A stretch of 64,000 nucleotides of DNA, taken from Microbacterium luteolum. Lineage in GTDB: Bacteria; Actinomycetota; Actinomycetes; Actinomycetales; Microbacteriaceae. Below the pieces are notes generated by a model. The model ran no database searches. It saw only the letters and a list, made by a program, of their open reading frames with translations, and was not told the origin of the DNA. Below, piece by piece: positions 17,612 to 29,198 of the stretch; position 1 is the stretch's first letter; each line of letters begins with the position of its first letter. A program made the translations under genes and the position numbers. The DNA lies in the NCBI RefSeq assembly GCF_039533965.1, contig NZ_BAAAUN010000001.1, positions 744,001 to 808,000 of the forward strand, in the 5' to 3' direction.

Positions 17612-18526
17612 TCAGACGTCGAGGAGCCTGTCGACGTCCGCGGGTGCATCGTGCCATTCGGCCTCGCGGTACCGCTTGAACCAGGAGACCTGGCGTCGGG
17701 CGTAGCGTCTCGTCAGTGCCTGGGTCTCGGCGATCGCCTCCGCTTCGGACAGTCGACCGTCGAGCTGTCCGAGCGCCTGCGCGTAGCCGATCGCGCGACT
17801 CGCGGTCACGCCGCCCTCGAGACCGTGACGGCGAAGGCCGGCGACCTCGTCGACGAGCCCCGTCGCCCACATCCTCTCGACACGGGCATCGAGGCGTTCG
17901 ACCAGTGCCGCGCGATCGACCTGCAGGCCGATGATGCGGGTGTGCCGCTGCCAGAGCGTCGGGTGCTCGGGGAGCGCAGCGCCGTGCGTGGCCCCGCCCT
18001 GCTCGAGGACCTCCAGCGCGCGGACGACACGTCGACCGTTGCGGGGGTCGATGCGCGCCGCGGTCACCGGATCCCGTGCCCGCAGGCGCTCCATGAGGAC
18101 GTCCGGCCCATCCGCTTCCAGCTCCCGCTCCAGCCGCTCGCGGATCGCCGGGTCGCGCGGGGGGAAGTGGAACTCGTAGACGACGCTCGAGACGTAGAGA
18201 CCGGAGCCGCCGACGAGGATCGCGTCTCCCCCGCGCTCGTGGATCGACGTGATCGCCGTCCGCGCCTGCGGCTGGTACCAGGCGACCGCGGCCTCCTGAT
18301 CGACCTCGCGGACGTCGAAGAGATGATGCGGGATACCTCGTCGCTCGGCGACCGGAAGCTTGGCGGTGCCGATGTCCATGCCCCGATAAAGCTGCATGGC
18401 ATCCGCGTTCACGATCTCCGCGGGGTTGCCCTGCGAACGCAGAGCCTCAGCGAGGTCGAGAGCGAGGTCGCTCTTGCCGGTGCCGGTCGCGCCGACGACG
18501 GCCCAGAGTCGCGGGCCGTCGGTCAC
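17612..18526 (-). CDS. miaA: tRNA dimethylallyltransferase
   Basis: Adds a dimethylallyl group to N6 of A37 in tRNAs reading UNN codons. At 304 residues it shows P-loop [39 protein letters not shown], and [13 protein letters not shown] for tRNA binding. The start is GTG 18526, overlapping the miaB stop as GTGA, so MiaA and MiaB, which act in sequence on A37, are translationally coupled. Upstream in-frame codons fall inside miaB and are not conserved. Confidence 0.95.
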   Translation of the reverse strand: MTDGPRLWAVVGATGTGKSDLALDLAEALRSQGNPAEIVNADAMQLYRGMDIGTAKLPVAERRGIPHHLFDVREVDQEAAVAWYQPQARTAITSIHERGGDAILVGGSGLYVSSVVYEFHFPPRDPAIRERLERELEADGPDVLMERLRARDPVTAARIDPRNGRRVVRALEVLEQGGATHGAALPEHPTLWQRHTRIIGLQVDRAALVERLDARVERMWATGLVDEVAGLRRHGLEGGVTASRAIGYAQALGQLDGRLSEAEAIAETQALTRRYARRQVSWFKRYREAEWHDAPADVDRLLDV

Positions 18527-20070
18527 ACGCCGACGCGCAGAGTGGGAAGACCGAGGGAAACGGCTCGGGGGCGGCCGTCCGAGGTCGGAGCCGGCACGGC
18601 GCAGGACTCGGACTGCGCGCGGTCCCAAGCGTCTCCGCCGCGGGTACGCCGGATTCGCAAGGGTGCACCCGTGGGGTCGTCGGCGAGCAGGTGGAAGGGG
18701 GCCGCGTGCGTGACGGTCACGGTGACGACGTCGCCGGGTCGCGGCAGGTCGGAGCCGGGGGTCACCTCGAAGTGCACGAGGCGGTTGTCCTCCCCGCGAC
18801 CGGTGAGGCGGTGCGTCTCGGCATCCTTCTTGCCCTCGCCCGTCGAGACGAGCACGTGGATCTCGCGGCCGATCTGCTTCTGGTTCTCCTCCAGGGAGAT
18901 GCGCTCCTGGAGGGCGATCAGACGGTTGTACCGGGCCTGGACGATCTCCTTCGGCACCTGGTCTTCCATCGTCGCGGCGGGCGTGCCCTCTCGGATCGAG
19001 TACTGGAAGGTGAAAGCCCCCGAGAAACGCGCCTGCTCGACGACGCGCATGGTGTCCTCGAAGTCCTCCTCGGTCTCGCCCGGGAAGCCGACGATGATGT
19101 CGGTCGTGATCGCGGCGTGCGGGATGCGCTCGCGGACGCGGTCGAGGATGCCGAGGAACCGTTCACTGCGGTACGACCGCCGCATCGCCTTGAGGATGCG
19201 GTCGCTTCCGGACTGGAGCGGCATGTGGAGTTGCGGCATCACGCTCGGCGTCTCGGCCATGGCGTCGATGACATCGTCGGTGAAGGCGGCGGGGTGCGGA
19301 CTTGTGAAGCGGATGCGCTCGAGGCCCTCGATCTCGCCGGCTGCGCGCAGCAGCTTGCCGAACGCCTGACGGTCGCCGAACTCGACGCCGTAGGAGTTCA
19401 CGTTCTGTCCGAGCAGCGTGACCTCGATCGCGCCGTCGTCGACGAGCAGTCGGAGCTCGTTCAGGATGTCGCCGGGACGACGATCCTTCTCCTTGCCGCG
19501 CAGGCTCGGCACGATACAGAACGTGCAGGTGTTGTTGCAGCCGACAGAGATCGAGACCCAGCCGCTGTGAGCCGAATCCCTCTTGGTCGGCAGTGTCGAC
19601 GGGAAGACTTCGAGAGACTCGAGGATCTCGAGCTCGGCGTCGCCGTTGTGGCGTGCACGCTCGAGAAGACCGGGCAGCGAGCCCATGTTGTGCGTGCCGA
19701 AGACGACGTCGACCCAGGGCGCCTTGTCGAGCACGGCCTGCTTGTCCATCTGTGCGAGGCAGCCGCCCACGGCGATCTGCATGCCGTCCTTGCGGCGCTT
19801 CACGGAGGCGAGATGCCCGAGCGTGCCGTACAGCTTGCCGGCCGCGTTGTCGCGCACCGCGCACGTGTTGATGATCACCACGTCGGCCTCGGTGCCCTCG
19901 GACGCGCGGACGTATCCGGCGCTCTCCAGGGAACCGGACAGACGTTCCGAGTCGTGGACGTTCATCTGGCACCCGAAGGTGCGCACTTCGTAGGAACGCT
20001 GTCGGCCGTCGACATCGATGGCCGCCGACGACGCGCTGATGATCGTCGGTTCGCTGCGCGGGATAGTCAT
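18523..20070 (-). CDS. miaB: tRNA-2-methylthio-N6-dimethylallyladenosine synthase
   Basis: A radical-SAM methylthiotransferase of 515 residues that adds the 2-methylthio group to i6A37 after MiaA. The N-terminal UPF0004 cysteines are in TFGCQMN, NTCAVR and GGCLAQ; the radical-SAM cluster is CNNTCTFC; the TRAM domain is near residues 385-450. ATG 20070 lies behind GGGAGG. It is the first gene of the miaB-miaA unit. The last 45 residues are low in conservation. Confidence 0.96.
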   Translation of the reverse strand: MTIPRSEPTIISASSAAIDVDGRQRSYEVRTFGCQMNVHDSERLSGSLESAGYVRASEGTEADVVIINTCAVRDNAAGKLYGTLGHLASVKRRKDGMQIAVGGCLAQMDKQAVLDKAPWVDVVFGTHNMGSLPGLLERARHNGDAELEILESLEVFPSTLPTKRDSAHSGWVSISVGCNNTCTFCIVPSLRGKEKDRRPGDILNELRLLVDDGAIEVTLLGQNVNSYGVEFGDRQAFGKLLRAAGEIEGLERIRFTSPHPAAFTDDVIDAMAETPSVMPQLHMPLQSGSDRILKAMRRSYRSERFLGILDRVRERIPHAAITTDIIVGFPGETEEDFEDTMRVVEQARFSGAFTFQYSIREGTPAATMEDQVPKEIVQARYNRLIALQERISLEENQKQIGREIHVLVSTGEGKKDAETHRLTGRGEDNRLVHFEVTPGSDLPRPGDVVTVTVTHAAPFHLLADDPTGAPLRIRRTRGGDAWDRAQSESCAVPAPTSDGRPRAVSLGLPTLRVGV

Positions 20071-20117
20071 GATCCTCCCATTGTACGAGCGGATCACAGC
20101 CCGAGGAGCGACGCGGC

Positions 20118-21025
20118 TCAGTCCGAATCCACGAAGCGGACACCCGACGATGAGCCACCGGACGAGACCTCGCGCAGCGCTGTCTTCGCTGCGTTCATCG
20201 CCACCGCGCCGTTGTATCCGCGGCGCGAAAGCTGGCCGACGAGGCGACGCACGGCCGTGTCGTTGTCGAGTCTGGCCATCGACCGGGCCTTGGTGCGGGC
20301 GTACTCGAGAGCGCGCTCGGAATCATCGTCGGGCAGTTCGTCGAGGGCCGCGTCGATCACGTCACGCGGAAGACCGCGCTGCGACAGGGCTCGAGACAGC
20401 GCGACTCTCCCCTGCCCCTTCCGCTCGACTCCGGACGTGACGAGCAGACCGGCGAGGACGGCATCGTCAAGATATCGTCGCCGGGTGAAGTCGTCGATCA
20501 CATCGTCGATCTGACCTGCTTCGAGGCCGTGTCCGCGGAGAACCAGCCGGGCCTCAGAGATGGAGAGTGACTTGGCTCGAAGTTTGCGGAGCAGCGATTC
20601 CTCGGCGGTGGCGCGGATTTCGTCAGGTGACTGCACTGGCTCCGAGCCGTCGTCGTCCAGTGCGGCCTGAAGATCGCGCAGGGCGCGAAGCTTCGGTGCG
20701 GATTTCTCCGCCAGCGACTTCTCCGCCGGCGACCTCTCCGGTCCTGCAGCCTTCGCCGCCGCTGCCCCTCGCGCCGGGTGGCGGTCACTCGGCGTGCCGA
20801 TCTCTCGCGCGTCGCCTATGTGCGTCGGCTCAGACGGACCGTCCCACGTCGAACGCCACAGTCCGGAATCGCCGGTACGGCGTGGCACGACCGCTTCACC
20901 TGTGCCTGCATCAGCCGCAGACGACGACTTCGACGCAGGCGCGTTCTCGGAGCCGGCGGTCTTCTTGCCGAAGAGAGGAATGATGGGGGCGATCCGCTCG
21001 GAATCGCCCCCACGTGTGTCACTCA

Positions 21026-21026
<1 letters not shown>
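20118..21026 (-). CDS. recX: Regulatory protein RecX with long disordered N-terminus
   Basis: Binds and inhibits RecA filaments. The helical RecX repeats occupy about residues 130-290 ([70 protein letters not shown]). The first 110 residues are Ser/Ala/Glu-rich and probably disordered, making the protein (302 residues) much longer than usual. A 15-bp tandem repeat (20704-20733) encodes duplicated AEKSL-type residues. Its ATG shares one base with the recA stop (TGATG), so it is coupled to recA. Confidence 0.9.
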
Positions 21027-22081
<1,055 letters not shown>

Positions 22082-22276
22082 GGTCTGCTCCTTCTGTTCG
22101 CGTGGTGCCGCCTGTAGGCTGCCGCGGCACTCCCGACTGGGAGTAGCTCTCCGACAAGGCGTATGGCTCTGGGCCTGTTCCTCACCGTAGAAGGAGCCTC
22201 CGACATTGCATCGGAGTATCCGGGAACCGTGTGGAACGAAACTCAGAGACCACTTGTGCAGAAGACTACGCCCGCT

Positions 22277-22292
22277 TCGAACAGATCTTCGA
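22277..22292 (-). promoter_or_regulatory. LexA (SOS) box-like palindrome upstream of recA
   Basis: TCGAAC-AGAT-CTTCGA differs at one base from the actinobacterial LexA consensus TCGAACNNNNGTTCGA. It is in the recA upstream region, just after a hairpin that may end the DUF3046 transcript. Confidence 0.55.
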
Positions 22293-22316
22293 CGACACGC
22301 CGCGATCGGCGTGTCG
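22293..22316 (-). terminator. Perfect GC hairpin between the DUF3046 gene and recA
   Basis: CGACACGCCG (22293-22302) and CGGCGTGTCG (22307-22316) form a perfect 10-bp stem with loop CGAT. It lacks a clear T-run, so it is a possible weak terminator or attenuator before the SOS box. Confidence 0.45.
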
Positions 22317-22348
22317 GATACCGCACGACTCGAACGGGACGCGAGACG

Positions 22349-22573
22349 TCAGCGACGCCGAGGTTCCTGACGGCCGACGCCGTGTCGCCGGTTGTCCGGC
22401 ACGTCCATCTCCGCGCAGAGCGCGAGCCAGATGTCGCGGGGCGGTGCACCGTCGGCGAGAGCCTCGACGGCGGTCCGGTTGCCGAGCGCACCGAGAACGA
22501 GATCGTTCACCAACGACGAGGCACGGGCCTGGAACTCCGTCTCGACGGCACGAAGGAACTCGCTACGACGCAT
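22349..22573 (-). CDS. DUF3046 family protein
   Basis: A 74-residue protein. The SEFLRAVETEF opening, LVLGALGNRTAVEALADG and PRDIWLALCAEMDVP core are the signature of DUF3046, found beside recA across actinobacteria (for example Rv2738c). The function is unknown. GGAGACAGG precedes ATG 22573. It sits 23 bases after clgR and may share its transcript. Confidence 0.88.
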   Translation of the reverse strand: MRRSEFLRAVETEFQARASSLVNDLVLGALGNRTAVEALADGAPPRDIWLALCAEMDVPDNRRHGVGRQEPRRR

Positions 22574-22596
22574 CCTGTCTCCGGGCCGGCAGACGG

Positions 22597-22905
22597 TCAG
22601 TGCAGGGAGAGCTCGGGCTCGATCGACGCCACGAGGTCATCGGGGACGACATCCGGGAACACCTGGATGCCCTCGAGCACGGAGATGCGATCGCCGACCT
22701 CGCGCATGATCGTCGAGATGGGTACGTCGAGCGCATCGGCGACGGAGGCGAGGATCTCGCTCGACGCCTCTTTCTGACCCCGCTCGACCTCACTGAGGTA
22801 TCCGAGCGCGACAGAAGCCTTGCTTGCGACCTGCCGGAGGGTGCGCCCCTTCTGCAGGCGGAAGTCCCTCAGCACATCGCCGATTTCCTGTCGTACAAGA
22901 ATCAT
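22597..22905 (-). CDS. clgR: XRE-type transcriptional activator ClgR
   Basis: A 102-residue helix-turn-helix regulator. The HTH RTLRQVASKASVALGYLSEVERGQKEASSE matches ClgR, which activates clpP, clpC and other protease genes and is itself a Clp substrate. The position between pgsA/cinA-like genes and DUF3046/recA is the conserved ClgR locus. The strong GGGGAGGAGG ribosome site fixes ATG 22905. The C-terminus ends SLH rather than the Ala-Ala degron of some homologues. Confidence 0.9.
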   Translation of the reverse strand: MILVRQEIGDVLRDFRLQKGRTLRQVASKASVALGYLSEVERGQKEASSEILASVADALDVPISTIMREVGDRISVLEGIQVFPDVVPDDLVASIEPELSLH

Positions 22906-22906
22906 C

Positions 22907-22926
22907 GGAACCTCCTCCCCGTTATA
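22907..22926 (-). promoter_or_regulatory. clgR promoter -10 and ribosome binding site
   Basis: On the minus strand TATAAC (22926-22921) is followed by GGGGAGGAGG before ATG 22905. The AT-rich box is conspicuous in this sequence and marks a promoter separating clgR from the cinA-like gene. Confidence 0.5.
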
Positions 22927-23046
22927 TTCACCGAGTTCCCCCTCGATGAGACAGCCAGTCTAGTCCCCTTGGCTTGCACAGAATCTACCCCTGCACTCTG
23001 TGGTTTCAATGTGAGCACATCGGAGATAACCGCAGAATGCGCGCCA

Positions 23047-23535
23047 CTATTCCTGCAGCATCTCGAGCAGGAATCCGAGCGCGTCGGAGACGGAATGCGC
23101 ACGGATCGCGGCGCGGTCGCCATCGAGGTGCAGCTCCCGCGTCTGCGTGGCGAAGGGCGTGACGACTCCGATGTGCACGGTCCCGACCGGTTGGCCGTCC
23201 GGTGAATCCGGGCCGGCGATCCCTGTCGTCGATATCCCGACGTCGGCCGCACGCCCACCGACGCCGACGACACGTCGCACCCCTTCCGCCATCTGCCGTG
23301 CGACCTCCGGATGCACCGGCCCATGCTCGGCCAGTGTTCCCGAGTCCACGCCGAGGACGGTGTGCTTGACCGGGGTCGCATAGGCGACCACTCCCCCGAG
23401 CAGGACCGCGGATGCGCCGGGTATCGACACCAGTTCCGCACAGAGCGCTCCGCCGGTGAGGGACTCCGCCACACCCAGCGTCCATCCGCGACGCTCCAGT
23501 GCGGACAGCACCTCGGCCGCCGGGGAAGCACTCAC
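23047..23535 (-). CDS. CinA/PncC-family nicotinamide-nucleotide amidase (C-terminal domain only)
   Basis: A 162-residue amidohydrolase equivalent to the C-terminal domain of CinA, which deamidates nicotinamide mononucleotide to nicotinic acid mononucleotide for NAD salvage. Signature residues are GVAESLTGGALCAELVSIPGAS, GGVVAYATPVK, and STTGIAGPDSPDGQPVGTV. GTG 23535 overlaps the pgsA stop as GTGA, so translation is coupled. Position next to pgsA and clgR is conserved in actinobacteria. Confidence 0.92.
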   Translation of the reverse strand: MSASPAAEVLSALERRGWTLGVAESLTGGALCAELVSIPGASAVLLGGVVAYATPVKHTVLGVDSGTLAEHGPVHPEVARQMAEGVRRVVGVGGRAADVGISTTGIAGPDSPDGQPVGTVHIGVVTPFATQTRELHLDGDRAAIRAHSVSDALGFLLEMLQE

Positions 23536-24107
23536 GACTTCTGCCGCGACCCTCTGACCTGAGCGACGATGTAGTCGATGCCGCTCGCCACGGTGAGCAC
23601 CAGCACGATGATCATGAGCAGGAAGGTGATGAGAGTCCAGGGGCCGAGGCCGATGACGACATGGAGGGGCAGCAGCGCCCAGCCCAGAGCCACGCCCTGG
23701 AAGGCGGTCTTGATCTTGCCCATCCAGGCGGCGGCGACCACATGCTCGCTGGCCACCATGAGCCGATGGACGGTGATCCCCCACTCGCGGATCAGGATGA
23801 TGACGACGATCCACCAGTCGACCTCGCCGAGGATCGCGAGCCCGATGAATCCGGCACCCGTCAGCATCTTGTCGGCGATCGGATCCCACAGCTTGCCGAA
23901 ATCGCTGACGATGTCGTACTTGCGGGCGAGATAGCCGTCGACCCAGTCCGTGGAGATGCCCACGATGAACAGGATCGCGGCGATCCAGCGCAGCGTCGGC
24001 TCCGGAATCCCGTAGGTGCCGCCGAGCAGGAGCAGGATGAAGAAGACGACGGCGAGCGGGATACGCGCGATCGTGATCGCGTTGGGCAACTGCCGTGGAA
24101 TGGCCAT
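23532..24107 (-). CDS. pgsA: CDP-diacylglycerol-glycerol-3-phosphate 3-phosphatidyltransferase
   Basis: A membrane enzyme (191 residues) making phosphatidylglycerol-phosphate. The CDP-alcohol phosphotransferase motif is intact: DWVDGYLARKYDIVSDFGKLWDPIADK. Five to six membrane helices are visible. ATG 24107 overlaps the ftsK stop by one base (TGATG). It is the middle gene of ftsK-pgsA-cinA-like. Confidence 0.94.
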   Translation of the reverse strand: MAIPRQLPNAITIARIPLAVVFFILLLLGGTYGIPEPTLRWIAAILFIVGISTDWVDGYLARKYDIVSDFGKLWDPIADKMLTGAGFIGLAILGEVDWWIVVIILIREWGITVHRLMVASEHVVAAAWMGKIKTAFQGVALGWALLPLHVVIGLGPWTLITFLLMIIVLVLTVASGIDYIVAQVRGSRQKS

Positions 24108-26824
24108 CAGTCGCGACCCGTCAGGCCCCAGGCGTCTTCATCGCCCTCGGCCTCCACGACCGGCAACCCGCTGAACTGCGCCTCGACCGGATCGTGCGAG
24201 GGAGCAGCAGAGGCCGCCGACGTCACGGAAGGCGCAGAGGGTGCAGACGGCGCGGCAGGAGCATCCTCGCCGCGGAGCTTGGCCATCACCTGGGGAAGCT
24301 GTTCGGCCGTCGCGAGCACGTCGCGCGCCTTCGATCCCTCCGACGGGCCGACGATCTCGCGCGACTCCAGCAGGTCCATCAGACGACCGGCCTTCGCGAA
24401 TCCGACACGCAGCTTGCGCTGCAGCATCGACGTCGAGCCGAACTGGGACGACACGATGAGCTCGGCGGCCGCGAGCAGCAGTTCGAGGTCGTCGCCGATG
24501 TCCTCGTCGACCTCTTTCTTCTTGGTCGGCTCGAGCGCCTCCTGCACGTCGGGACGGTAGTCCGGGCGCGCCTGGCGGGTGACGTGCTTGACGACCGCGT
24601 CGATCTCCTTCTCATCGACCCAGGCGCCCTGCAGACGGAACGGTTTCGAGGAGCCCATCGGCGAGAACAGGGCGTCGCCCTGACCGATGAGCTTGTCGGC
24701 TCCCGGGCTGTCGAGGATCACGCGGCTGTCGGTCACGCTGGTGACGGCGAAGGCGAGGCGCGACGGGACGTTCGCCTTGATCAGGCCGGTCACGACGTCG
24801 ACGCTGGGTCGCTGCGTGGCGAGGACCAGGTGGATGCCGGAGGCGCGGGCGAGCTGGGTGATGCGCACGATCGAGTCCTCGACGTCGCGCGGGGCGACCA
24901 TCATGAGGTCGGCCAGCTCGTCGACGACGACCAGGAGGTACGGGTACGGCTTGAGCACGCGCTCGCTCCCGACCGGCAGCTCGACCTCCCCGGCGCGCAC
25001 GGCGCGGTTGAAGTCGTCGATGTGGCGGTAGCCGAACGACGCGAGGTCGTCGTACCGCATGTCCATCTCCTTCACGACCCACTGCAGCGCCTCGGCCGCC
25101 TTCTTCGGGTTCGTGATGATGGGGGTGATCAGGTGCGGGACGCCCGCGTAGCTGGTGAGCTCCACGCGCTTCGGGTCGATCAGGACCATCCGCACGTCGG
25201 CGGGCCGCGCCCGCATCAGCAGGCTCGTGATCATCGAGTTCACGAAGCTGGACTTACCGGAACCGGTCGAACCGGCGACGAGAAGGTGCGGCATCTTCGC
25301 GAGGTTGGCGATCACGATGTTGCCGCCGACGTCCTTGCCGACGCCGATGGTCATCGGGTGCGTGCTCTTCTGGGCGGCGGGAGAGCGCAGGACGTCTCCG
25401 AGCGCCACCATCTCCTTGTCGGCGTTGGGGATCTCGATGCCGATGGCGCTCTTTCCCGGAATGGGCGAGAGGATGCGGACATCGTTCGATGCGACGGCAT
25501 AGGCGAAGTTGTTGCTGAGCTGCAGGATCTTCTCGACCTTGACGCCGTGGCCGACCTCGACCTCGTACTGCGTGACCGTCGGGCCCCGCGAGAAGCCCGT
25601 CACCTTCGCATCGACCTTGAACTGCGTCAGCACGCTGGTGATCTGCTCGATGACCTTGTCGGTCGCCTCGGAGCGCATGACGGGCGCAGGCCCCTCTACG
25701 AGCAGGCCGGGCGACGGCAGGATGTACGGGGCCACGGGGGCCTGAGGCCCTCGGTCCCCCGGACCTTCGGTGCCGAAACCGTCGAGGCCCGGAAGCTCGG
25801 GCATCTCGCCCGTGTCGGACTCGTCGTCGAGAAGCGCGGTCGCCTGCTGCTCCGCGAGCGAGTCGGTGACCGAGCGGACATCGGTCAGCACTTCGGTGGC
25901 GGCGTCGTAGGGATTCTCGACCACCACGGCCTGATCGTAGGCGGGGGTCGGCTCCGCCGTGTTCAGCAGGGCCGTGATGTCATCGGAGCCGAGAGTCCCC
26001 TCGTCGGGGTCCTCCTCACGGCCGGTCTTGTTGCGTCGCCACCACGGCAGCACGTCCGGATCGTCGACCTTGTCGGCCTCGTCGATCGCGGCCGCATCCT
26101 TCGCGGGCTTCTCGGTGCGCTCCGCGTCGAACATCCAGGCGTAGAGGTCGCCGAGGCGCGCGCCGATGCGGTTCGGCGGGGTCTTGGTGAGGATCAGGAC
26201 GCTCAGTGCAGCGAGAAGCGCCAGCACGATGTAAGCGGGGATGTCGGTCAGATAGGTCAGCGGCTGGCCGAGCATCCATCCGAAGAGGCCGCCCGATTCG
26301 CTGAGCGCGAGCATGCCCTCCTTGGGCTGCGGGCGGGATCCGGCGACGTGGCATATGCCAGCGAGAGTCAGCACGAACAGCCCGAAGCCGATCCCGATGC
26401 GCCCGTTGTCGTGCACGGAGGACGGATGCCGGAACAGCCAGCCCGCGAGCAGGAGCAGCAGCACCGGCATGACGAAGGCGACGCGTCCGATCAGTCCTCC
26501 GACGGAGAACGCGCTGATGTTCGCGGCGACGTCGTTGCCGATGAAGAACCACTCGTTCACCGCACCGGCGACCGCGAGCAGCACGAGCAGGAACGGGAAT
26601 CCGTCGCGACGGTCGTCCTTCTCGAGGCTCTCCGGACCGAAGGCGCGGAACAGCCCTCCGACGCCGTGCGCCAGTCCCGTCCAGGCGCGGACCGCGACCG
26701 GCGGCCTGTCCTGCTCGTCGATGTACTTCTTGGGCGTGGGCTGGGCCTTGGGAGCCGTCTGCCGCTTGGGGCGCGACGATGCGCTCGTGGACGCACGCTC
26801 AGTCTTCGTGGAACTCCTGGCCAT
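24107..26824 (-). CDS. ftsK: DNA translocase FtsK/SpoIIIE
   Basis: A septal DNA pump of 905 residues that segregates chromosome ends during division. Four to five membrane helices occupy about residues 60-235, a linker is at 240-400, then the FtsK motor with Walker [16 protein letters not shown] and Walker [14 protein letters not shown]. The C-terminal gamma winged helix has [16 protein letters not shown], which reads polar KOPS-type sequences. The N-terminus is basic. TAACGT six bases before ATG 26824 implies a leaderless transcript. Confidence 0.96.
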   Translation of the reverse strand: MARSSTKTERASTSASSRPKRQTAPKAQPTPKKYIDEQDRPPVAVRAWTGLAHGVGGLFRAFGPESLEKDDRRDGFPFLLVLLAVAGAVNEWFFIGNDVAANISAFSVGGLIGRVAFVMPVLLLLLAGWLFRHPSSVHDNGRIGIGFGLFVLTLAGICHVAGSRPQPKEGMLALSESGGLFGWMLGQPLTYLTDIPAYIVLALLAALSVLILTKTPPNRIGARLGDLYAWMFDAERTEKPAKDAAAIDEADKVDDPDVLPWWRRNKTGREEDPDEGTLGSDDITALLNTAEPTPAYDQAVVVENPYDAATEVLTDVRSVTDSLAEQQATALLDDESDTGEMPELPGLDGFGTEGPGDRGPQAPVAPYILPSPGLLVEGPAPVMRSEATDKVIEQITSVLTQFKVDAKVTGFSRGPTVTQYEVEVGHGVKVEKILQLSNNFAYAVASNDVRILSPIPGKSAIGIEIPNADKEMVALGDVLRSPAAQKSTHPMTIGVGKDVGGNIVIANLAKMPHLLVAGSTGSGKSSFVNSMITSLLMRARPADVRMVLIDPKRVELTSYAGVPHLITPIITNPKKAAEALQWVVKEMDMRYDDLASFGYRHIDDFNRAVRAGEVELPVGSERVLKPYPYLLVVVDELADLMMVAPRDVEDSIVRITQLARASGIHLVLATQRPSVDVVTGLIKANVPSRLAFAVTSVTDSRVILDSPGADKLIGQGDALFSPMGSSKPFRLQGAWVDEKEIDAVVKHVTRQARPDYRPDVQEALEPTKKKEVDEDIGDDLELLLAAAELIVSSQFGSTSMLQRKLRVGFAKAGRLMDLLESREIVGPSEGSKARDVLATAEQLPQVMAKLRGEDAPAAPSAPSAPSVTSAASAAPSHDPVEAQFSGLPVVEAEGDEDAWGLTGRD

Positions 26825-26897
26825 GCTCTCACGTTACGACGGACCGCCGACATATCCCCGTAATGACGCGGCTTTCCGCCGATCCGGCATCCGAGGC

Positions 26898-27392
26898 TCA
26901 GCCCGTTCGACGCACCATCGTGTCACGCATCAGACCCTCTGCCGTGACGTTGAACCCCTCGGACCGGTACAGGTTGCGCGCGAAGTTGTCGCGCTCCACG
27001 CTGAGGCTGATGCGCGCGTACCCCTGCGCGCTCGCCAGCTCCACGATGCCCCGCAGCAGCGTACGACCGACGCCGCGAGCCCGCCAGAGAGGGTGGACGC
27101 CGATGATGAGCTCCGGCACACCGGCGCCGACGTACCCGAATCCCGGCTCGTTCTGCGGCAGCATCCGGTACCAGGCGGCACCGACCGGAACGCCGTCGTC
27201 GCCGACGGCGATCAGTCCCTCGTCCGCGGCGCGCTTCCACCCGGCGAGGTATCGGCGGTGATCTGCGGACGTCAGCACCTCGTGCCGCGGCCGCACTCCC
27301 CCGGCGCGCCAGTTCGCGGCCTCGACGAGCATGTCGCCGAGGAAGACCGCGTCGGGTTGCGTGGCCCGCCGGGTGGAGAAGCCCGAGAACAT
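26898..27392 (-). CDS. GNAT-family N-acetyltransferase
   Basis: A 164-residue acetyltransferase. The acetyl-CoA loop is HPLWRARGVGRTLLRG (about residues 100-115), preceded by PELIIGV, and motif B is NFARNLYRSEGFNV. Substrate is unknown. TAGGCT six bases before ATG 27392 indicates a leaderless, independent transcript between rnj and ftsK. Confidence 0.85.
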   Translation of the reverse strand: MFSGFSTRRATQPDAVFLGDMLVEAANWRAGGVRPRHEVLTSADHRRYLAGWKRAADEGLIAVGDDGVPVGAAWYRMLPQNEPGFGYVGAGVPELIIGVHPLWRARGVGRTLLRGIVELASAQGYARISLSVERDNFARNLYRSEGFNVTAEGLMRDTMVRRTG

Positions 27393-27468
27393 GTCGTGAG
27401 CCTAGGGCGCGGCTGTTACGACGGTGTGTCGGTCAGCCGTGAGTGCGTGCGCCCGTCCGCGCGGGATG

Positions 27469-29145
27469 TCATGCCTCGATGACGAGCGGGACGATCATCG
27501 GACGCCGACGGAGCTTCTGGTTCACCCAGCGGCCGATCGTGCGGCGCACCACCTGCGACAGCGCGTGCGTGTCGCGGACACCGTTCCCTGCGGCCTCCTT
27601 GAGTGCTGCGACGATCTTCGGGGCGACGTCGTCGAAGACGGAGTCGTCCTCGGCGACACCGCGGGCGTGGATCTCCGGTCCCGAGATGATGCGCCCGGTG
27701 CCGGCATCCACCACGACGATGACCGAGATGAACCCCTCTTCGCCGAGGATGCGGCGATCCTTGAGATCGGCGTCCGTGATCTCGCCGACCGTGGAGCCGT
27801 CGACGTAGACGAAGCCGAGATCCAGCTGCCCGGTGACGCGGGCGACGCCGTCCTTCAGGTCGATCACGGTGCCGTTCGCCGCGATGATCGTGTTCTCCTC
27901 CGGGATCCCGGTGTCCTGGGCGAGCTTGGCGTTCGCGATCAGGTGGCGGTACTCGCCGTGCACGGGGAGCACGTTCTTCGGCCGCAGGATGTTGTAGCAG
28001 TAGAGCAGCTCGCCCGCGGCAGCGTGACCCGAGACGTGGACCTTCGCGTTCGCCTTGTGCACCACGTTCGCGCCGAGCTTGGTGAGGCCGTCGATCACGC
28101 GGTAGACGGCGTTCTCGTTGCCGGGGATGAGGCTGGAGGCGAGGATCACGGTGTCGCCCTCGCTGACCTCGATCGCGTGGTCGAGGTTCGCCATGCGGCT
28201 CAGGACCGCCATCGGCTCGCCCTGCGATCCGGTCGACATGTAGACGATCTGGTCGTCGGGGAGGTCGCGGGCCTTCTTGTAGTCGATCAGCACGCCCGCA
28301 GGGACCTTGAGGTAGCCCAGCTGCTCGGCGATCGTCATGTTGCGGACCATGCTGCGACCGAGGAACGCGACGCGGCGTCCGTTCGCGTAGGCGGCGTCGA
28401 TCACCTGCTGCACACGGTGCACGTGGCTCGAGAAGCTCGCCACGATCACGCGGCGGGGAGCCTTGGCGATCACCTGGTCGAGAACCGGGCCGATCGAGCG
28501 CTCGGTGGGAGTGAATCCGGGCACGTCGGCGTTGGTCGAATCGACCAGGAACAGGTCGACACCCTCCTCGCCGAGACGGGAGAACGCCCGCAGGTCGGTG
28601 ATGCGGCCGTCCAGCGGCAGCTGATCCATCTTGAAGTCGCCGGTCGCGAGGACCATGCCCGCAGGGGTGCGGATGGCCACGGCGAGAGCATCCGGGATCG
28701 AGTGGTTGACCGCCACGAACTCGAGGTCGAACGGGCCGACGCGCTCCTCCTGGCCCTCGGTGACCGTGAGCGTGAACGCCTTGATGCGGTGCTCCTTGAG
28801 CTTCGCCTCGACGAGCGCGAGCGTCAGGCCCGACCCGATCAGCGGGATGTCGCTCTTCAGGCGGAGCAGATACGGGACGGCGCCGATGTGGTCCTCGTGA
28901 CCGTGCGTGAGGACGACGCCGACGATGTCATCCAGGCGGTCGCGGATCGGCTCGAAGTCGGGAAGGATCAGGTCGACACCCGGCTGGTGCTCCTCGGGGA
29001 AGAGCACGCCGCAGTCGACGATCAGGATCTTGCCGTCGTACTCGAACATGGTCATGTTCCGGCCGATCTCGCCGAGGCCGCCGATCGGGATGACCCGGAG
29101 CGTTCCTTCGTCGAGGGCGGACGGTTCTGACAGGGGGATGGACAT
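27469..29145 (-). CDS. rnj: Ribonuclease J
   Basis: A metallo-beta-lactamase/beta-CASP ribonuclease of 558 residues with 5'-exonuclease and endonuclease activity in rRNA and mRNA processing. The zinc motif is LTHGHEDHIGAVPYLL, followed by ATGDFKMD, the beta-CASP FLGRSMVRN and STGSQGEPMA, and the C-terminal dimerisation domain. GAGGAG precedes ATG 29145. It follows dapA at 53 bases, the standard actinobacterial pair. Confidence 0.95.
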   Translation of the reverse strand: MSIPLSEPSALDEGTLRVIPIGGLGEIGRNMTMFEYDGKILIVDCGVLFPEEHQPGVDLILPDFEPIRDRLDDIVGVVLTHGHEDHIGAVPYLLRLKSDIPLIGSGLTLALVEAKLKEHRIKAFTLTVTEGQEERVGPFDLEFVAVNHSIPDALAVAIRTPAGMVLATGDFKMDQLPLDGRITDLRAFSRLGEEGVDLFLVDSTNADVPGFTPTERSIGPVLDQVIAKAPRRVIVASFSSHVHRVQQVIDAAYANGRRVAFLGRSMVRNMTIAEQLGYLKVPAGVLIDYKKARDLPDDQIVYMSTGSQGEPMAVLSRMANLDHAIEVSEGDTVILASSLIPGNENAVYRVIDGLTKLGANVVHKANAKVHVSGHAAAGELLYCYNILRPKNVLPVHGEYRHLIANAKLAQDTGIPEENTIIAANGTVIDLKDGVARVTGQLDLGFVYVDGSTVGEITDADLKDRRILGEEGFISVIVVVDAGTGRIISGPEIHARGVAEDDSVFDDVAPKIVAALKEAAGNGVRDTHALSQVVRRTIGRWVNQKLRRRPMIVPLVIEA

Positions 29146-29198
29146 GCTGTCTCCTCAGTCGGACACTGTGCGCGTCCGTTCGTTCGTGGCGACGCGGC

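Noticed and set aside
22129..22157. TTGTCGG and an ACTCCC/GGGAGT hairpin in the recA leader as a PafBC-type RecA-NDp promoter
   Set aside because: Only the first half of the known motif is present and no TANNNT lies at the right distance.
24095..26863. A 922-codon open frame on the plus strand opposite ftsK
   Set aside because: It is a mirror of ftsK caused by GC-rich third positions; composition is Arg/His/Asp-rich with no family motif, while the minus strand gives a full FtsK.
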